A stretch of DNA of 64,000 nt from Hemibagrus wyckioides (taxonomy: Eukaryota > Chordata > Actinopteri > Siluriformes > Bagridae), in contig NC_080735.1 in NCBI RefSeq assembly GCF_019097595.1, positions 16,366,417 to 16,430,416 of the forward strand, in the 5' to 3' direction. This document shows positions 10,700 through 22,585 of the stretch, one piece after another (within the stretch, counting starts at the first letter, position 1; each line of letters starts with the position of its first letter). Both the position numbers and the translations under genes were made by a program. The notes under the pieces are model-generated. The model saw only the letters and a program-made list of their open reading frames with translations, ran no database searches and was not told where the DNA came from.

Positions 10700-10915
10700 A
10701 TTTATTTGTTTATTCATTTATTTTTTCATTAATCTAACCGCTTTATTGTGGTCAGGATGGTAACACCGGACACAGGAACACCGGTCATGGTCTGGGAATA
10801 CGTCTTGGATTAGATGCCACAAAGATAAAGGGGTTATATAGAACTACTGGTGTGTTTTTGTGAGCTGGGAGGAAACTGGAGGAAACCCACGTTACTCAGG
10901 AAACATCACAACCGC
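10700..10915 (-). mobile_element. Decayed tRNA-like retroposon copy, probable
   Basis: Plus-strand order TTTATTCATTT, ACCGCTTTATTGTGGTCAGG, then GGAGGAAACTGGAGGAAACC is the reverse-strand order of the retroposon family seen better at 17360-17600 and 56120-57620. Strongly diverged and incomplete. Confidence 0.4.
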
Positions 10916-10919
10916 AAAT

Positions 10920-11210
10920 CCCCCTATTGCCCCCCCGGGGGAACCCTCGCCCGAATACTGAGCCTTCCGTGTTGTGATGATGCACTTCCTGTTTAGCGGA
11001 CATTTATAACACATTCACAGCAAACACTCTCCGTGAAGTATCATCAGTTTACCCGTTGTTACTTTGCTTAAGTATTTCCTGTATATGATCTGTTTTGTCT
11101 GTTTGTTGGCTATTGCCTTGCCCTTTTGGATTTGTTTGCCTTGTTTCTTCTGTTTGTTCCGATCTTTATCCCTCTTTCAACGACCCTGCTTCTGTCTTAC
11201 GATTTGGAGA
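10920..11210. other. Possible dispersed repeat (LTR-like?) next to Tc1 copy B
   Basis: GTGTTGTGATGATGCACTTC followed by a TTTGT/CTTGT-rich segment resembles the wording of fish LTR-type or similar dispersed repeats. No matching second copy or clear termini are present, so the class is left open. Confidence 0.25.
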
Positions 11211-11212
11211 TA

Positions 11213-11669
11213 CACCGATCAGGTATAACATTATGAGCACTGAGAGGTGAAGTGAATAAGACTGATGATCTCCTCATCATGGCACCTGTTAGTGGGTGGG
11301 ATATATTAGGCAGCAAGTGAACATTTTGTCCTCAAAGTTGATGTGTTAGAAGCAGGAAAAATGGACAAGCGTAAGGATTTGAGCAAGTTTGATGATGAAG
11401 GACCAAATTGTGATGGCTAGAAGACTGGATCAGAGCATCTCCAAAACTCTGCAGCTCTGGTGGGGGTGTTCCCAGTCTGCAGTGGTCAGTATCTATCAAA
11501 AGTATCCTTTAAGTCCTGTAGGTTGCTAACATCTTGGTGCCAGATACCACAGCACACCTTCAGGGATCTAGTGGAGTCCATGCCTCGACAGCTCAGGGCT
11601 GTTTTGTCAGCAAAAACGGGGACCAACACAATATTAGGCAGGTGGTCATAATGTTATGCCGGATCGGTG
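11213..11669 (+). mobile_element. Tc1-like non-autonomous copy B (deletion class III)
   Basis: Left end CACCGATCAGGTATAAC directly after TA; right end GCCGGATCGGTG, after which the TA has mutated. The internal junction is the same as in copy A. The 3' part encodes FRDLVESMPRQLRAVLSAK, the transposase C-terminus. No DDE catalytic region remains. Confidence 0.9.
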
Positions 11670-11673
11670 TGTA

Positions 11674-13838
11674 CTGTTGTGCTCACTAAACGTTGTGTTT
11701 AATCCGCATATGGATCCTGCAGCCCAATCATTACACATGATCCAACCTACTGAGACTACCCAAATCAGAGACTGAGACACTTTGTATTCTTGGCCAAATC
11801 CTTACTACAAGAACCCCAACATATGCTGTTCTACTGATATCTAATGCTAATCTCATACAGACTAGATCACCTTTGTGTTAAAAGATATGTGAAACATCGT
11901 TTCCGACATAGCATCACACCGTATGCATGTGGTGAATACCTGCAGGACGGGTTATTATTATATCAGGATATTATCAGTCATGATCGCACTTGTTCCTGAC
12001 ATAAAGCATGTCGGTGGTTAGGATTGGAAAATGTCAAATCTGATCTGATATTGCCTCAGCATATCGCTTTGATGCAGTTCATCTCTTACTCCTCCAGCAA
12101 GCTTTAAAGCACTTGAGCAAATGTTGAATGAAAAGGCAAACCTTGAATAACGTGTTGTACGACTGTTAGCAATAAGTGCAATCATTAAAGCAACAACGCG
12201 GCTTTTATTGAGGTTTTTTACTGCGTATTAAGGCCACAAGTACCACACGGCACCACATGGAGTCATTACAGGATGAATTACTCAAAATCTCAGTGAAAGA
12301 GTAAGGGAGCTGTCGAATGTGTACATCGTGTTAAAATGTACATCTCTAGTAGGCTTGATCTAATTAGCTTTCCTTTCTTTGTTTAGGGTTTGAGCTCATT
12401 AGCGAATTCAGCTGTTATTGTTCAGGGCTGAAATGAATACCTGTAGAAACCGCAGCTCTCAGTGGACCGAGATGATTACCCGGGTAGGAGCTGATGCAAC
12501 ACACTATATTTTTCTCCATCACTCCTACAGCTGCCAGTTGGCAGCACTTGCCTGCATTTGTCAGGAACATTTGAGATAAGGCAGCGCAAAACAGCCTGTT
12601 CTTGTTCTTCCTCCGCCATTCCGGCGACTAATTTGTCATCATGATATACACTTCATCTCCATCCTTCATACGCTCCCCTCCTGCCCCCAGCAACCCACTT
12701 AATTCTTTTGCTCTCTTGTAGCCACATAACTTTCAGTAAAGAGCGTCATAAACAATGGCATTGGCCTTTAGTGGAGAGCAGTTAAAGCGTAGCACTGTGT
12801 TTGTGGCTCCTATCATTGCTGCATGAAGCACTCATATTGATTTCAGCAACACACACAGGAGTCGAATCTCTGGGGCTTCCACTTTATACCTCCAACACTT
12901 CAATAGCTCTTCAAAGAGAGAGTTAGAGGTTTTGTAGCGCTTTGTACTGCAGCAGCTTTGTGTGTGTGTGTGTGTGGTTGTGTGTTAATCCAAGGTCACT
13001 ACCGTGGATAACCAGTAATAACTTGAAACAAACATGCTGGTTAAACCATTACTAGGTTTTAAATGCATGGCATGGGATGGTACGATGTATAGCGTTTGCC
13101 AGAAAATTTGCCTTTTTTGATCATCCAGCATTCCAATCAATTACCCCAACCTCTTTCTCACCCAAGCACACACACACTCCGGTCTCCCCATTGTAATGGG
13201 AATCAATTTGGAAATCACACCTTGACATTTCCGAGCATCCCTTGTGCTGTGATCTCAGCGTTAACCCTCAGTGCCGCTCGTTCCAGCTCCTTGCTGAAAA
13301 ACCTTACCGACTTCGCAGAGAAAGATTACTAATGCAGGACGCACCGACATTATCGGATCAATTTGCATCGACTGTTTAACAAAAGAGCCATTCTTCTCCT
13401 TCTGATGTAATCATAGCTATGCGCTGTTTTAAAGGCTAATCAGAACCATGAGAACCCTCTAGTGGCCATTATCACTGTGTTTCAACATTATTACTGTATT
13501 TTTTTTTTTTTTTCTGAAGTTCTGGTGCCGCTCAGTTATGTGAATAAGCATGACTTGTTATGTAGCTGATATTAAGGCTTTACTGGATTTTCAGCGTCAC
13601 TACAAATCACATGGACCAGTAGCCGTGGACTGTTGAGCTGTATTCTTGGATTGAGGGCTCTTGGGTGGCGTGGATAGTCTCTTGAGGAGAAGGCAGCATA
13701 GTTATGCCAAGGATTGTTATTATTTCAGCTGCTTTATTCGAGATCCTTCACTCCCCTTTGTAAATTTATTGTGGACCTTATTGTGGACTTTGGTGACTCA
13801 GGGCTATGAGGGCTATGCAGCCTAGAGCTTAATGCTAT
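11674..13838. other. Longest repeat-poor stretch of intron 1
   Basis: About 2.2 kb without transposon signatures apart from a (TG)n tract at 12959-12975 and a T tract at 13498-13514. Parts such as 12390-12800 have balanced composition, with phrases like CTGCCAGTTGGCAGCACTTG. This is where I would look first for conserved non-coding enhancers. No gene is recognised; frames are short. Confidence 0.35.
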
Positions 13839-13840
13839 TA

Positions 13841-14037
13841 GTATGCATTCACATTTCTGGCATTTGGCAGATGCCCTTATCTTGCATTTTAATCTCATTT
13901 TATACAACTGAGCAATTGAGGGTTAAGGGCCTTGTTGAAGGGCCCAGCAATGGCAGCTTGGTGGACTTTGGATTCAAACTCACAACCTTCACGATCAGTA
14001 GTCCAACCCCTTAACCACTAAGTTACCACATCCCCAG
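13841..14037 (-). mobile_element. tRNA-derived SINE with L2-type tail
   Basis: Read on the minus strand, a tRNA-like head (GTAACTTAGTGGTTAAGGGG and box B GTTTGAATCC) is followed by GGGCCCTTCAACAAGG and a tail, GGGCATCTGCCAAATGCCAG, then AAATGTGAATG. That tail is the 3' end of fish L2-type LINEs (compare 58905-58945), the usual arrangement for a SINE mobilised by its LINE partner. Confidence 0.7.
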
Positions 14038-14039
14038 TA

Positions 14040-15687
14040 TGCCTACCTATGGTGAATGGAGATGTCAAATAAAGAGTGCTCCTCTTGAAAGACTCCTATG
14101 AAATGTACTATACTAGACCTCCATGGGTTAGGGGTTTCAGGAGCCCATGTCTGGGAGAAAAGGGGGTGTGGTGGTGTCTGCCGGGGATTATCTGGTACCT
14201 GGACCACCGTATAAACTGGTCCATAATGATGAGGTGGACACAAGTCATGCAGGAGGAAGTGTAGAGGTCATGTACAATAAAGACCCTTCCATTGGAAAAT
14301 CACTAGTCTGCATCATTCTCTACCATGGATTAGTAAGTTATTATAATAGTATATATTTAAAAACAAAACACGCCAAATTTAGCCCACCTGAGCTACCTGG
14401 CTGTATATAACATTAGAACATTAAAATATAGGACTACATATGATGTCATGCATAATTTGTTCATCTGCATATAAACTATTTATTATTAATAAAGTAACAG
14501 CCAGGCTGTGACTACTGGGTACAAAAAATTTCCAGTACTATTTCCAGTTAATGTCACAGTTTCACTCTTAGTCATAGAGCATGAGTGGACGATTCCTGGA
14601 TACTCACCGCTGACGTTTTGAATATAGCGTAATACCAGTTAGAAAGCAGTTAAGGTCTACCTGGCCACGGCTGAAGCATATAGCTGCACTGCAAACCTCT
14701 GATCCAGCACAGTGTTGAACATGTTACGCCGTAGCATTACTGCCGCTCCTGGTACGTTTCTAACTTTATCACACGTGACGCACAGAAGAAAACCACAGCG
14801 CGTGAACATTGCTGACTAGAACTAAACACAACAATCTGTTTCTGATGGATGGATGGATGCCATGGATGGATTGAAGGATTTACTTTCTTGATCCCCAAGG
14901 GGAAATTTGGGGTGTTTTTGTGCTGAGAGAGTGTGGCACATTGCCACGTTAGGTTTATTTATTTACATTGTTCGCTTCCAGTGCGGCACTTTTCCTTGCA
15001 TCCGTCCACTCCCTCTTTCAGCTTGTAATAACACCATGTCCAAGTGCTGACAATCTGACAATGGAAGAGATTTTATGGGAAAAATCGAGCTTTTTTAACA
15101 CCGTGATTCTATAAAACCATGATATTTTTCCGACAATGCTCTCACACCGAGACGACGATTTCACACTTTTCTCACTAATCGCACCAAAGGTAACCGAAGA
15201 ACGGCGAAGGAGATTCAACTTCCTTCTTCTTTTGTTCTAAATGCAGCAAATAGAAAACACATACACACACACGCAGAGACACACAAAGGTGTCACTGATT
15301 GCCTGCTTATCACACAGACTCCAGAATGAAAGGAATTTGCTCGGTTTGCACAGTTAAATGTCAGTTTTGTAATGCCGCCGTATGAAGAGGATTCCTGTAA
15401 GAGATGTGTGAGCAGCGCGGCATAATATCATAACGCCACCTTGAGTGCTGTGTAATTTTATATCTCCGAGCTGGATAATGGATCTAATGGAATCTGTTGG
15501 AAGTACCAGGGATATTATATGTATCAAAAAAAAAATTCTATTTATTGTAATTATTTTCTCCCATTTCAACCGGTGTTTGAACATCAACACTGATTAGGTA
15601 CGAGTTATGAAAGTAACACAGGGCCTTGGGCTTCTGTAGGGTGAAATGGGTTCATGTTTACAAAATAATAAGCACTAAACTACATAT
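14040..15687. other. Intron 1 sequence, nothing recognised except one small repeat
   Basis: A GATG/GGAT tract with TTGATCCCCAAGGGGAAATT at 14840-14910 looks like a fish repeat end. The rest shows no gene, RNA or transposon signature that I can name. Confidence 0.4.
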
Positions 15688-15689
15688 AT

Positions 15690-16174
15690 TCTGATATATA
15701 TAACATTCTGAGCAGAAAGAAGAGAAGTGAATAAGACTGAGTATCTCCTCATCATGGCACCTGTTAGTGGGTGGGATATATTAGGCAGCAAGTGAACATC
15801 TGGTCCTCAAAGTTGATGTGTTAGAAGCAGGAAAAATGGACAAGAGTAAGGATTTGAGCGAGTTTGACGAAGGGAACAAATTGTGATGGCTAGACCACTG
15901 GATCAGAGCACCTCCAAAATGGCAGCTTTTGTGGGGTGTTCCCAGTCTGCAGTGGTCAGTATCTATCAAAAGTGGTCCAAGGAAGGAACAATGGTGAACC
16001 GGCGACAGGGTCATGGACGGTAAAGGCTCACTGATGATGCCCGTGGTGATCCGATCCAACAGACGAGCTACTGTTGCTCAAATTGCTGAAGAAGTTAATG
16101 CTGGTTGTGATAGAAAGGTGTCAGAATACACAGTGCATGATGGGTCAGTAAAAGGGGGACCAACACAATATTAG
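15690..16174 (+). mobile_element. Tc1-like copy D (deletion class I)
   Basis: Begins near an eroded TIR (TATATAACATTCTGAGCAG). It keeps the transposase 5' region and DNA-binding domain, with disruptions (a stop within the HGR region), and then jumps at GATGGGTCAGTA to AAAGGGGGACCAACACAATA at the C-terminus. The right TIR is lost after ATTAG. Same junction as copies C and F. Confidence 0.88.
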
Positions 16175-16179
16175 ACTGT

Positions 16180-17135
16180 GCCTGTTAACACGAAACCTTT
16201 CTTCTAGAGTCTCTTTAAACAACCGGTTGCTCGCTTCTGGGTATCGACGTCCCTGCGCCAGAGTTTCAGCACAAATCCAGCACACATCTCGCATCTCATA
16301 TTCGTTTTCTGAAGTTGCTGATTAGCTGCAGCAGTGTGTGTGTGCGTGTTCGATAAGAATGCAGAACTGTGGTTTCATTTCTCCTCGCACAGTACATTGT
16401 ATTATAGTATTATGGGATGTCACACCCGTTCTGACCGAGGATCAATAGTGTAATCAGCGAAGCAATAAAACAGAATGATGATTGGAAAAAGTCGGGTTTA
16501 ATAAGCAGGCCAGCGTTGTTCTATCCCAGAATGCACTTCTCATCGTACCAGAGGAAATTGAGACCAGCGCAGCACTACAGCCGCAGCTGACGTCTATCAT
16601 GTGACCTCTACTGTACACACACACGATATATATAACCAGCAGTATACCATTAGCATTAACCTCCTTGTGTGAACAGCACTCTATAATGCATTAGCGCTTG
16701 GGAAATATATGCTCTTAAGTCAGACGTTTCTGCATATCGCTGCATGGTCAAATCCACTGTCGACAGGTTTAACCCAAACATAATAACAGGTATGAAAAAA
16801 GCAACACCAAAAGCTGCCACAGTGATGTTTTTGATTCGGCTAATATTTAAAATAATGTTTACCTTCAGCACTTGATTTCTGCATAAATATTTATAGCTCG
16901 AATTTCTTAGCAGATACACTCTGTAATTTCAGTATGCCAACAGCATGCCAACTATTGATTTGTGTCAGCAAAGATGTTTTACATGTGCTAACTGGTTTAG
17001 TTTATCACCCCATAACAATGAAGAGGTATATATAATATGCTTCAGGCTAGGTATATAGAGGAGCAATGATATTCTGTTATATACCCTTTTACTACAGAGC
17101 TGTGCAGTTCTCAAATCTGATTGGTCAGAAAGTGA
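16180..17135. other. Intron 1 sequence, nothing recognised
   Basis: Moderate GC and no repeat signature beyond short CA/TG runs. No gene seen. Confidence 0.4.
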
Positions 17136-17139
17136 TACT

Positions 17140-17600
17140 TCAGTTCATCCATCCATCCTTTATCCATCTGTCCATCCATCCGTCCATGCATCCATCCATC
17201 CATTCCGTCCATCCATTCATCCATCCATTCATCCATCCATTCATCCATCCATTCTTCCATCCATCAATCATCCACCTAACCATCCATCCATCCATCCATC
17301 CATTAATCAATCGATCCATCCATCCATCCATCCACCCATCTATCCATCCATTTACCATAGTGCTTATCACACAGGGTCACAGGGAACCTGGAGTCTATCC
17401 AGGACACCCTGGACAGGGTACCAGTTCATCACAGGGGACAATCACGCACCCATTCACAAACTGCAGACATTTTAGAGATGCCAGTCAGCCAGTCTTTTGG
17501 TCTTTGAGCTGCGGGAGGAAACAAGAGTACCTGGAAACCCCAGAAGCACAGGGGGAACAGGCAGACTCTACCCACAAAGAGTTGCTATGGTGATGTTTTG
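17140..17600 (-). mobile_element. Retroposon with expanded CATC tail
   Basis: On the minus strand the retroposon body (17360-17600) carries GGAGGAAACAAGAGTACCTG (plus-strand reading), GATGCCAGTCAGCCAGTC and CACCCTGGACAGGGTACCAG. The family normally ends in a (TGGA)n/(ATGA)n tail. Here that tail, seen as (CATC)n at 17143-17350, has expanded to roughly 200 bp. This is a clear case of a microsatellite seeded by a retroposon tail. Confidence 0.75.
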
Positions 17601-18835
17601 AGATTGTAATGAGATGTTTGTTTAATGCTCCAGTGTCAGCATGGGTCTTTTCTGGCTTCTTGGTGAGAAGTTGTGTGTCTGCATCTTCCTAAGTTCAAGT
17701 TTAGTTCAGTCTGAACTCCTGGGAAATGTTTTCAGCCTTAAATTCTGCCTTAAAACATTTGGAGCAAAATTTTTTGCCTAGCAGATTTAAAACCTGAATT
17801 GTAGATGTCTGTGAAGCCTACTGAAGCCCAATGAAAATTTTAGATATCTAATAATGGTAGTGATGGATATATAGTGTACAGTATTTTGCTCACATTTGCG
17901 TAATAAAAAAAGTCTCTTTTTGTTATAAAAAATAATGTGAGCTAATGTATAGTGTGAAAGCCTCACTGTCGCTGTTCACATCTGCCCAGAGGTTGTTACC
18001 TATAACAGTAGTGAAATGACTATGAGAATGATTTAACTCTTGGATCACGAGGATGGGAGCACGCTGTTCTTTCCTGCTGAGCCTCGAGTCATTATTTCTT
18101 GGAAGTGTATCATCTAGATAATTTGTAGATGTTTATGCGCAGTCCTTTTAAAGCACGAATCCTCTATCTCAGGAAGTAGATTATGAAATAAAATTGACTG
18201 TCAACAACGTTTACGGCCAAGCGCTCACTCGGGATTCACACGAAAAAAGTTTCTCTTTATAGGTTTTTATGCTTTTTAATTATTTCTTTTCTGATGCTGT
18301 TGTGAACGCCGTGAAGAGCGACTAATAAAATGCAATCAGATCAATGGCGAGTAAACACACTCACGGTCCCAGACTATTTCCTGGTGAAGTAAATAACATC
18401 AGGATAGTTCACCCTGATCAAGTCTTCTAATTGGTGCAGCAGAAAAGAGTTCACCCAGAGAGCAATGCCAGTTTCAGTCCCTTGGCTCCTGGCCACAGAC
18501 GGCTATGGCTTTGTTGATTCAACAGCATACAGTAGTGCTCAGACTGTTCGTAGGTTCAAACTCGGATTCTCACCATGATGCCAAAGCCATCTGTGCCCGA
18601 GAGCCAAGGGAGTGGTGGGAAAGATGGCGTATTCTCCCTCTCTCAGTCAGTCATGGCTGCTATTTAAAGGTGTCTGTGTACCTACATGTGCAGAAATGGG
18701 CGAGTGTGTTACACTTAAACTTATTTGGAGGTGTCTTAAAGGAAGCCTGTACCTGTTGTACTATAGGAGGTAAGGTTACTGGTGGCGGGAATTGACAGGG
18801 GACCAAAATATATAGTACTCCTGCACTAAACAGTA
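17601..18835. other. Intron 1 sequence, nothing recognised
   Basis: No repeat or gene signature. The block 18130-18440 is compositionally balanced and contains no simple repeats, so it is a weak candidate for conserved non-coding sequence. Confidence 0.35.
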
Positions 18836-18839
18836 CGTT

Positions 18840-18983
18840 AAGTAGCCCTTTTATTTGTCACATATACATTACTACACAGAGAAATTCCTTCTTTGCATGT
18901 CCCATTCTTGGAAGGTTGGGGTCAGAGCACAGGGTCAGCCATGATGCAGCACCCTTGGAGCAGGGGTTAAGGTCCTTGTTCAA
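18840..18983 (-). mobile_element. tRNA-SINE 3' part
   Basis: Reverse-strand copy of the SINE family at 28967 and 60434. Plus-strand phrases TTGGGGTCAGAGCACAGGGT and CATGTCCCATTCTTGGAAGG are the complement of that family's 3' half, including its CATATACATTACT tail region. The tRNA head is missing, replaced at 18984 by Tc1 sequence. Confidence 0.7.
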
Positions 18984-19183
18984 CACATGGTGAGAGAAGG
19001 CTGGTCCGTGTGATCCGATCCAACAGATGAGCTACTGTTGCTCAAATTGCTGAAGAAGTTAATGCTGGTTCTGATAGAAAGGTGTCCGAATACACAGTGC
19101 ATCACAGTTTGTTGCATTTTGGCAGCAAAAGGAGGACCAACACAATATTAGGCAGGTGGTCATAATGTTACGCCTAATTGGTG
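18984..19183 (+). mobile_element. Tc1-like copy E, 5'-truncated (deletion class II)
   Basis: Starts inside the DNA-binding domain (RSNR region) and continues through SEYTVHHSLL. At GCATTTTGGCAGCAAAAGG it jumps to the 3' end, finishing CCTAATTGGTG before TA. Copy G at 51849-52397 has the same junction. The abrupt join to a SINE on the left suggests a deletion that removed the SINE head and Tc1 5' half together. Confidence 0.85.
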
Positions 19184-19185
19184 TA

Positions 19186-21687
19186 CAAAGACATTCTAGA
19201 CAAATATCCGATGCTAAGGTAGTGCCATGTAGTGCACTTTGCAAGACAAAAAAACAGATCTTTTATCTTCTGGGATAACTGTTGGATTTGACCTTTAAAT
19301 GTCTTGTTCTGAATGCCGTCGTGCTTAGATTAGAACTAGATCCAGCACAGAGCTCAAAATGACATGTTGTGTCAAAAAATCCAGGCTTCACATTGCACAG
19401 CATCAAACGTAAGGTTAAAGTGGGTTCTTACGCCTCCCAGCAGGTTACAAGACTTCAGAAGGAACCTCTATTTAACCGAGACAGCAGGAGGATTTTCACA
19501 CTTTCTGCAAGTCTGTCTTTTCTCTCTCTCTCTCTCTCTCCCACTCTCTCTCTCTTTTAAAGCATGTGTCTTTTCTATCCCACGCCGCTTGGCCTACTTT
19601 AAGGACTCGGGATATCCAAAGACAGACACAAATGACAACTGCCACTTCATATGACTCGCACTTGATGTCTCAGTCTTTGGGATTGAGGGCAGCAAGTCAC
19701 TTGACCTTTCTGACAAGGACATCTGTAACAGTTAAGGTAGACAGTTTATTAGGTACACAAGGTAACTACCATAAGCCTTTCCATGAAGATGTTAAGTTAT
19801 TGATATAAAGATAAGGAGCAAAATTCCACCTCATATATTATCCATATTTCCTTGCTCGCAGGTTTAAACAGGTTTACAGGGATGTGCTAATTCTTTATTG
19901 TTTCCATGGTAACAGCCTAGCGTTTTTGGAAGGAGTCTCCAGTGAGGCAGTGCTTTGTAATAATCAGAGGTTAAGCTGAAATCCACGCAACCATCTGGCT
20001 TTACGGTTTCTCAGTGACGTGACAAGATGATTTTTGTTTTGCTTGTTTGTTTTGTCGAAGGTTGAAGGTGAAGTCGGTGAAAGGCAAGGTTGTAATTTTA
20101 TATGTAACTACAAATGGACAAAAACTAAATTTAAATATAACTATAAATGGCCAAAAACTGAATTAATGAATGAATAAAAAACTTGGAATCCTGGACAAAT
20201 TGCTGTGTTATATATTTAAAGGTAAATAATAATCTACTGATAAGAGAAACCTATTGGGCCGCATGACACCATTGATTACTTTCCTATAACTGCACACCAC
20301 ATGATGTTTTATTACCCACTTAATAAACATGAATTATTGAGTAACTCCTATTAAAGTGAATAGGAAAGGTGTGTACTGTAGTTATGAGACCGAGGAATCT
20401 GAATCTGGCCTCCAGGTGGCTCACGGGAGATCGTAAAAGTTCAGCTTTGGAAGTAAACATGTTAATCATATCTTATTATACTTTATTTTATTATTTTATT
20501 AGACTTTAGATTGAATAACCTAGTCCAGTGGAAAAGGAAACGTACGGAACGCGGCGATAAGGCTAGATGTTCCATCGAGAGCCGTGTTTCGACTGAAGTT
20601 TAATCTGGTTTCGTGAAAGTTGGCCATAAATATTCTGTAATTAAGTCCATTTAAATCTATCACCCAATCTAAGTGTAATCTCGCTTTCATCACCGGACGG
20701 CAGAGAAAACTTCAATGTGGAAATCTAGGGATAATTATGACCCGAGACTGAGTCATGGGGTCTAGACGGGGTGTAATCCGATTTGATCCAGGCAGCCAAA
20801 GTGCCCAGCTCTCTAATTCACCTCTCGTTGTTTGGGTGTGTTGAGCCGCGCAGATCCATCACTTCCAGTCACGGCGATCCGGCATCGGCAAGCAGATTTG
20901 ATTACGGCGTACAGTAGCGCTCGGTCTGTCTGCAGATGTTTAGAGCATTTAGCCCTGCCTTGCACTCAGCGCAGACATTAGAGTAGCCGTCTGGCCCCCC
21001 GTTAAACGCACCAGCTCTCGTGTATTACAAACACACCTATTGTTTGCATAACACCACAACACTCTGTGTACCAGCATGGCTTTTTAGCACCACTCACTTT
21101 CAAGCGAGGGGAGATTTGATATGTCCCAAAATACATCTCTCTTTACCTCCCTACACTGGAGAGATATCTAAAAGCTCTAAAAGACAGACAGAATATCACA
21201 CAGGAGAATGAATGACACGGTTCACACGGTAGCCACCGGGGAGATGACGGCGACACACTTTATTGATAGCTACTGTAATTAAGTGTAGGCTTGGAGAAGA
21301 GGGAAATTGCACATTCATCATATCAAATTAGCACGTATCAAGCTCGGTGAAGGCGGCCTAATGGCTGTGTTTTCACCCCTGCTGTAATCAGTGAGAACAA
21401 GCTACTGGAAAGCGTCATCTGCTGAAGACTGGCCTGGGCGTTTTGTACACAACACAATCCCTAAGTACCTGTTCTCTCTTCTCAAGAACTTCCTAGTGTC
21501 TAGCGCTCAATGGTGGAATAAATTGTGCCCTTAAACATCCCACACTTGATTAGTCAGCATTCCGAGGAGGTAGAGAGGTCGAAATAAAATGGCCAGTGAC
21601 AGGAAAATCAAATCAAAGAGAATGTGCAAGATGTATTGGTGTGTTTTAAATGTAACCCTTATTCCCGTCTCCTTCTTTTGTCTGCAG
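19186..21687. other. Intron 1 3' portion, repeat-poor
   Basis: Contains a (TC)n tract (19520-19556) and otherwise little repetitive sequence. The interval 20520-21420 just upstream of exon 2 has balanced composition with many CpGs and no transposon signature, and is the best candidate in this intron for conserved regulatory sequence. It ends in the exon 2 acceptor. Confidence 0.35.
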
Positions 21688-21752
21688 TGGTTCTCCTGGA
21701 CACCACAGCTGTATTGGGAGAACTTGGTTGGATGACCTACCCGGTAAATGGG
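21688..21752 (+). CDS. epha6: EPHA6 exon 2: start of ligand-binding domain
   Basis: 65 bp, the length known for the second coding exon of EphA genes. Preceded by CTTTTGTCTGCAG and followed by GTAAGT. With the leftover G of exon 1 it encodes VVLLDTTAVLGELGWMTYPV then NG, protein residues 27-48. This is the first beta strand of the Eph ligand-binding (ephrin-binding) jelly-roll domain. The LLDTTxVLGELGW wording is that of EPHA6 rather than EPHA3, 4, 5, 7 or 8. The exon ends in phase 0 and joins exon 3 directly as [11 protein letters not shown]. Confidence 0.93.
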
Positions 21753-21804
21753 GTAAGTAACATTACAACTAAATTACCACAAGCTATTACTGTGATTCTT
21801 TAAT

Positions 21805-21809
21805 CCTAT

Positions 21810-21852
<43 letters not shown>

Positions 21853-22003
21853 TGTATTTATTTATGTATTTATGTATTTATGTATATTAATCATTCTATT
21901 TTATTTATTTTATTTCATTTTATTTTATTTTATTTTATTTTATTTTACTTTATGTTATTTTATTTTATTTTATTTTATTTTATTTTATTTTATTTTATTT
22001 TTT
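21805..22003. repeat. (TTTA)n then (TTTTA)n arrays
   Basis: A tetranucleotide block at 21808-21895 passes into a pentanucleotide block at 21897-22000, starting some 50 bp after the exon 2 donor. Confidence 0.93.
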
Positions 22004-22585
22004 GGAAGCAGTTCTCAAAACACCAATTTATTTCAAAATGTCAACGTGAAGCATTTGGCTGTAATTCTCTATAAAACATCGGTTTTAGTCCGGCATCAGG
22101 TATAATCTGCCTCTGGGGGGAAAACTAGCACTTTGACAGAGTGCCTAATTTCACTAGATTTGCTGTTTAGACATTCTGTAAATTGGAATCTGGAGTGGAG
22201 CATGCTCAACTTTTTTGGCAGCTAGAGAAACAGGATGAGGGTCAAAAATGTATTTTTTTTTTTTATTAAAGGGCAATATTTGCCCTTTGGAGTTGATTTT
22301 CAGAGGGCAAATAAAACTTACAGTGTGAGCTATTTGTCTTTTTTATTTCTACACACACAAGCATTTAAAATTCTGTTAGTCTTTCATAAAGTTTTTGATG
22401 GTTGCCATTAGCGTGATATTTCAGAATGAAATACTAATATTGACCAAAAGAAGTACTTTATGGTTCTACAAAAAGAGGAATTGAAATGTGGCAATTTTTG
22501 CCCTTAGATTGTAAATATCTGGGGCATTTTGCCATTTGCCATTTTGCATTTGGACATTCCAGCCATTAACAAGATGCAGATCTTA
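22004..22585. other. Intron 2 sequence, nothing recognised
   Basis: AT-rich, with a repeated theme of TTTGCCC/GGGCAAAT words (22270-22560) that could be a small decayed inverted-repeat element. No gene. Confidence 0.3.

Larger units (their letters stand above)
6617..21687 (+). other. epha6: epha6 intron 1
   Basis: About 15.1 kb, with a GTGCGT donor and a TTCTTTTGTCTGCAG acceptor. It carries four Tc1-like copies (9352, 11213, 15690, 18984), two SINEs and several microsatellites. Long first introns are usual for Eph genes and commonly house enhancers. Contents are listed separately. Confidence 0.8.
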
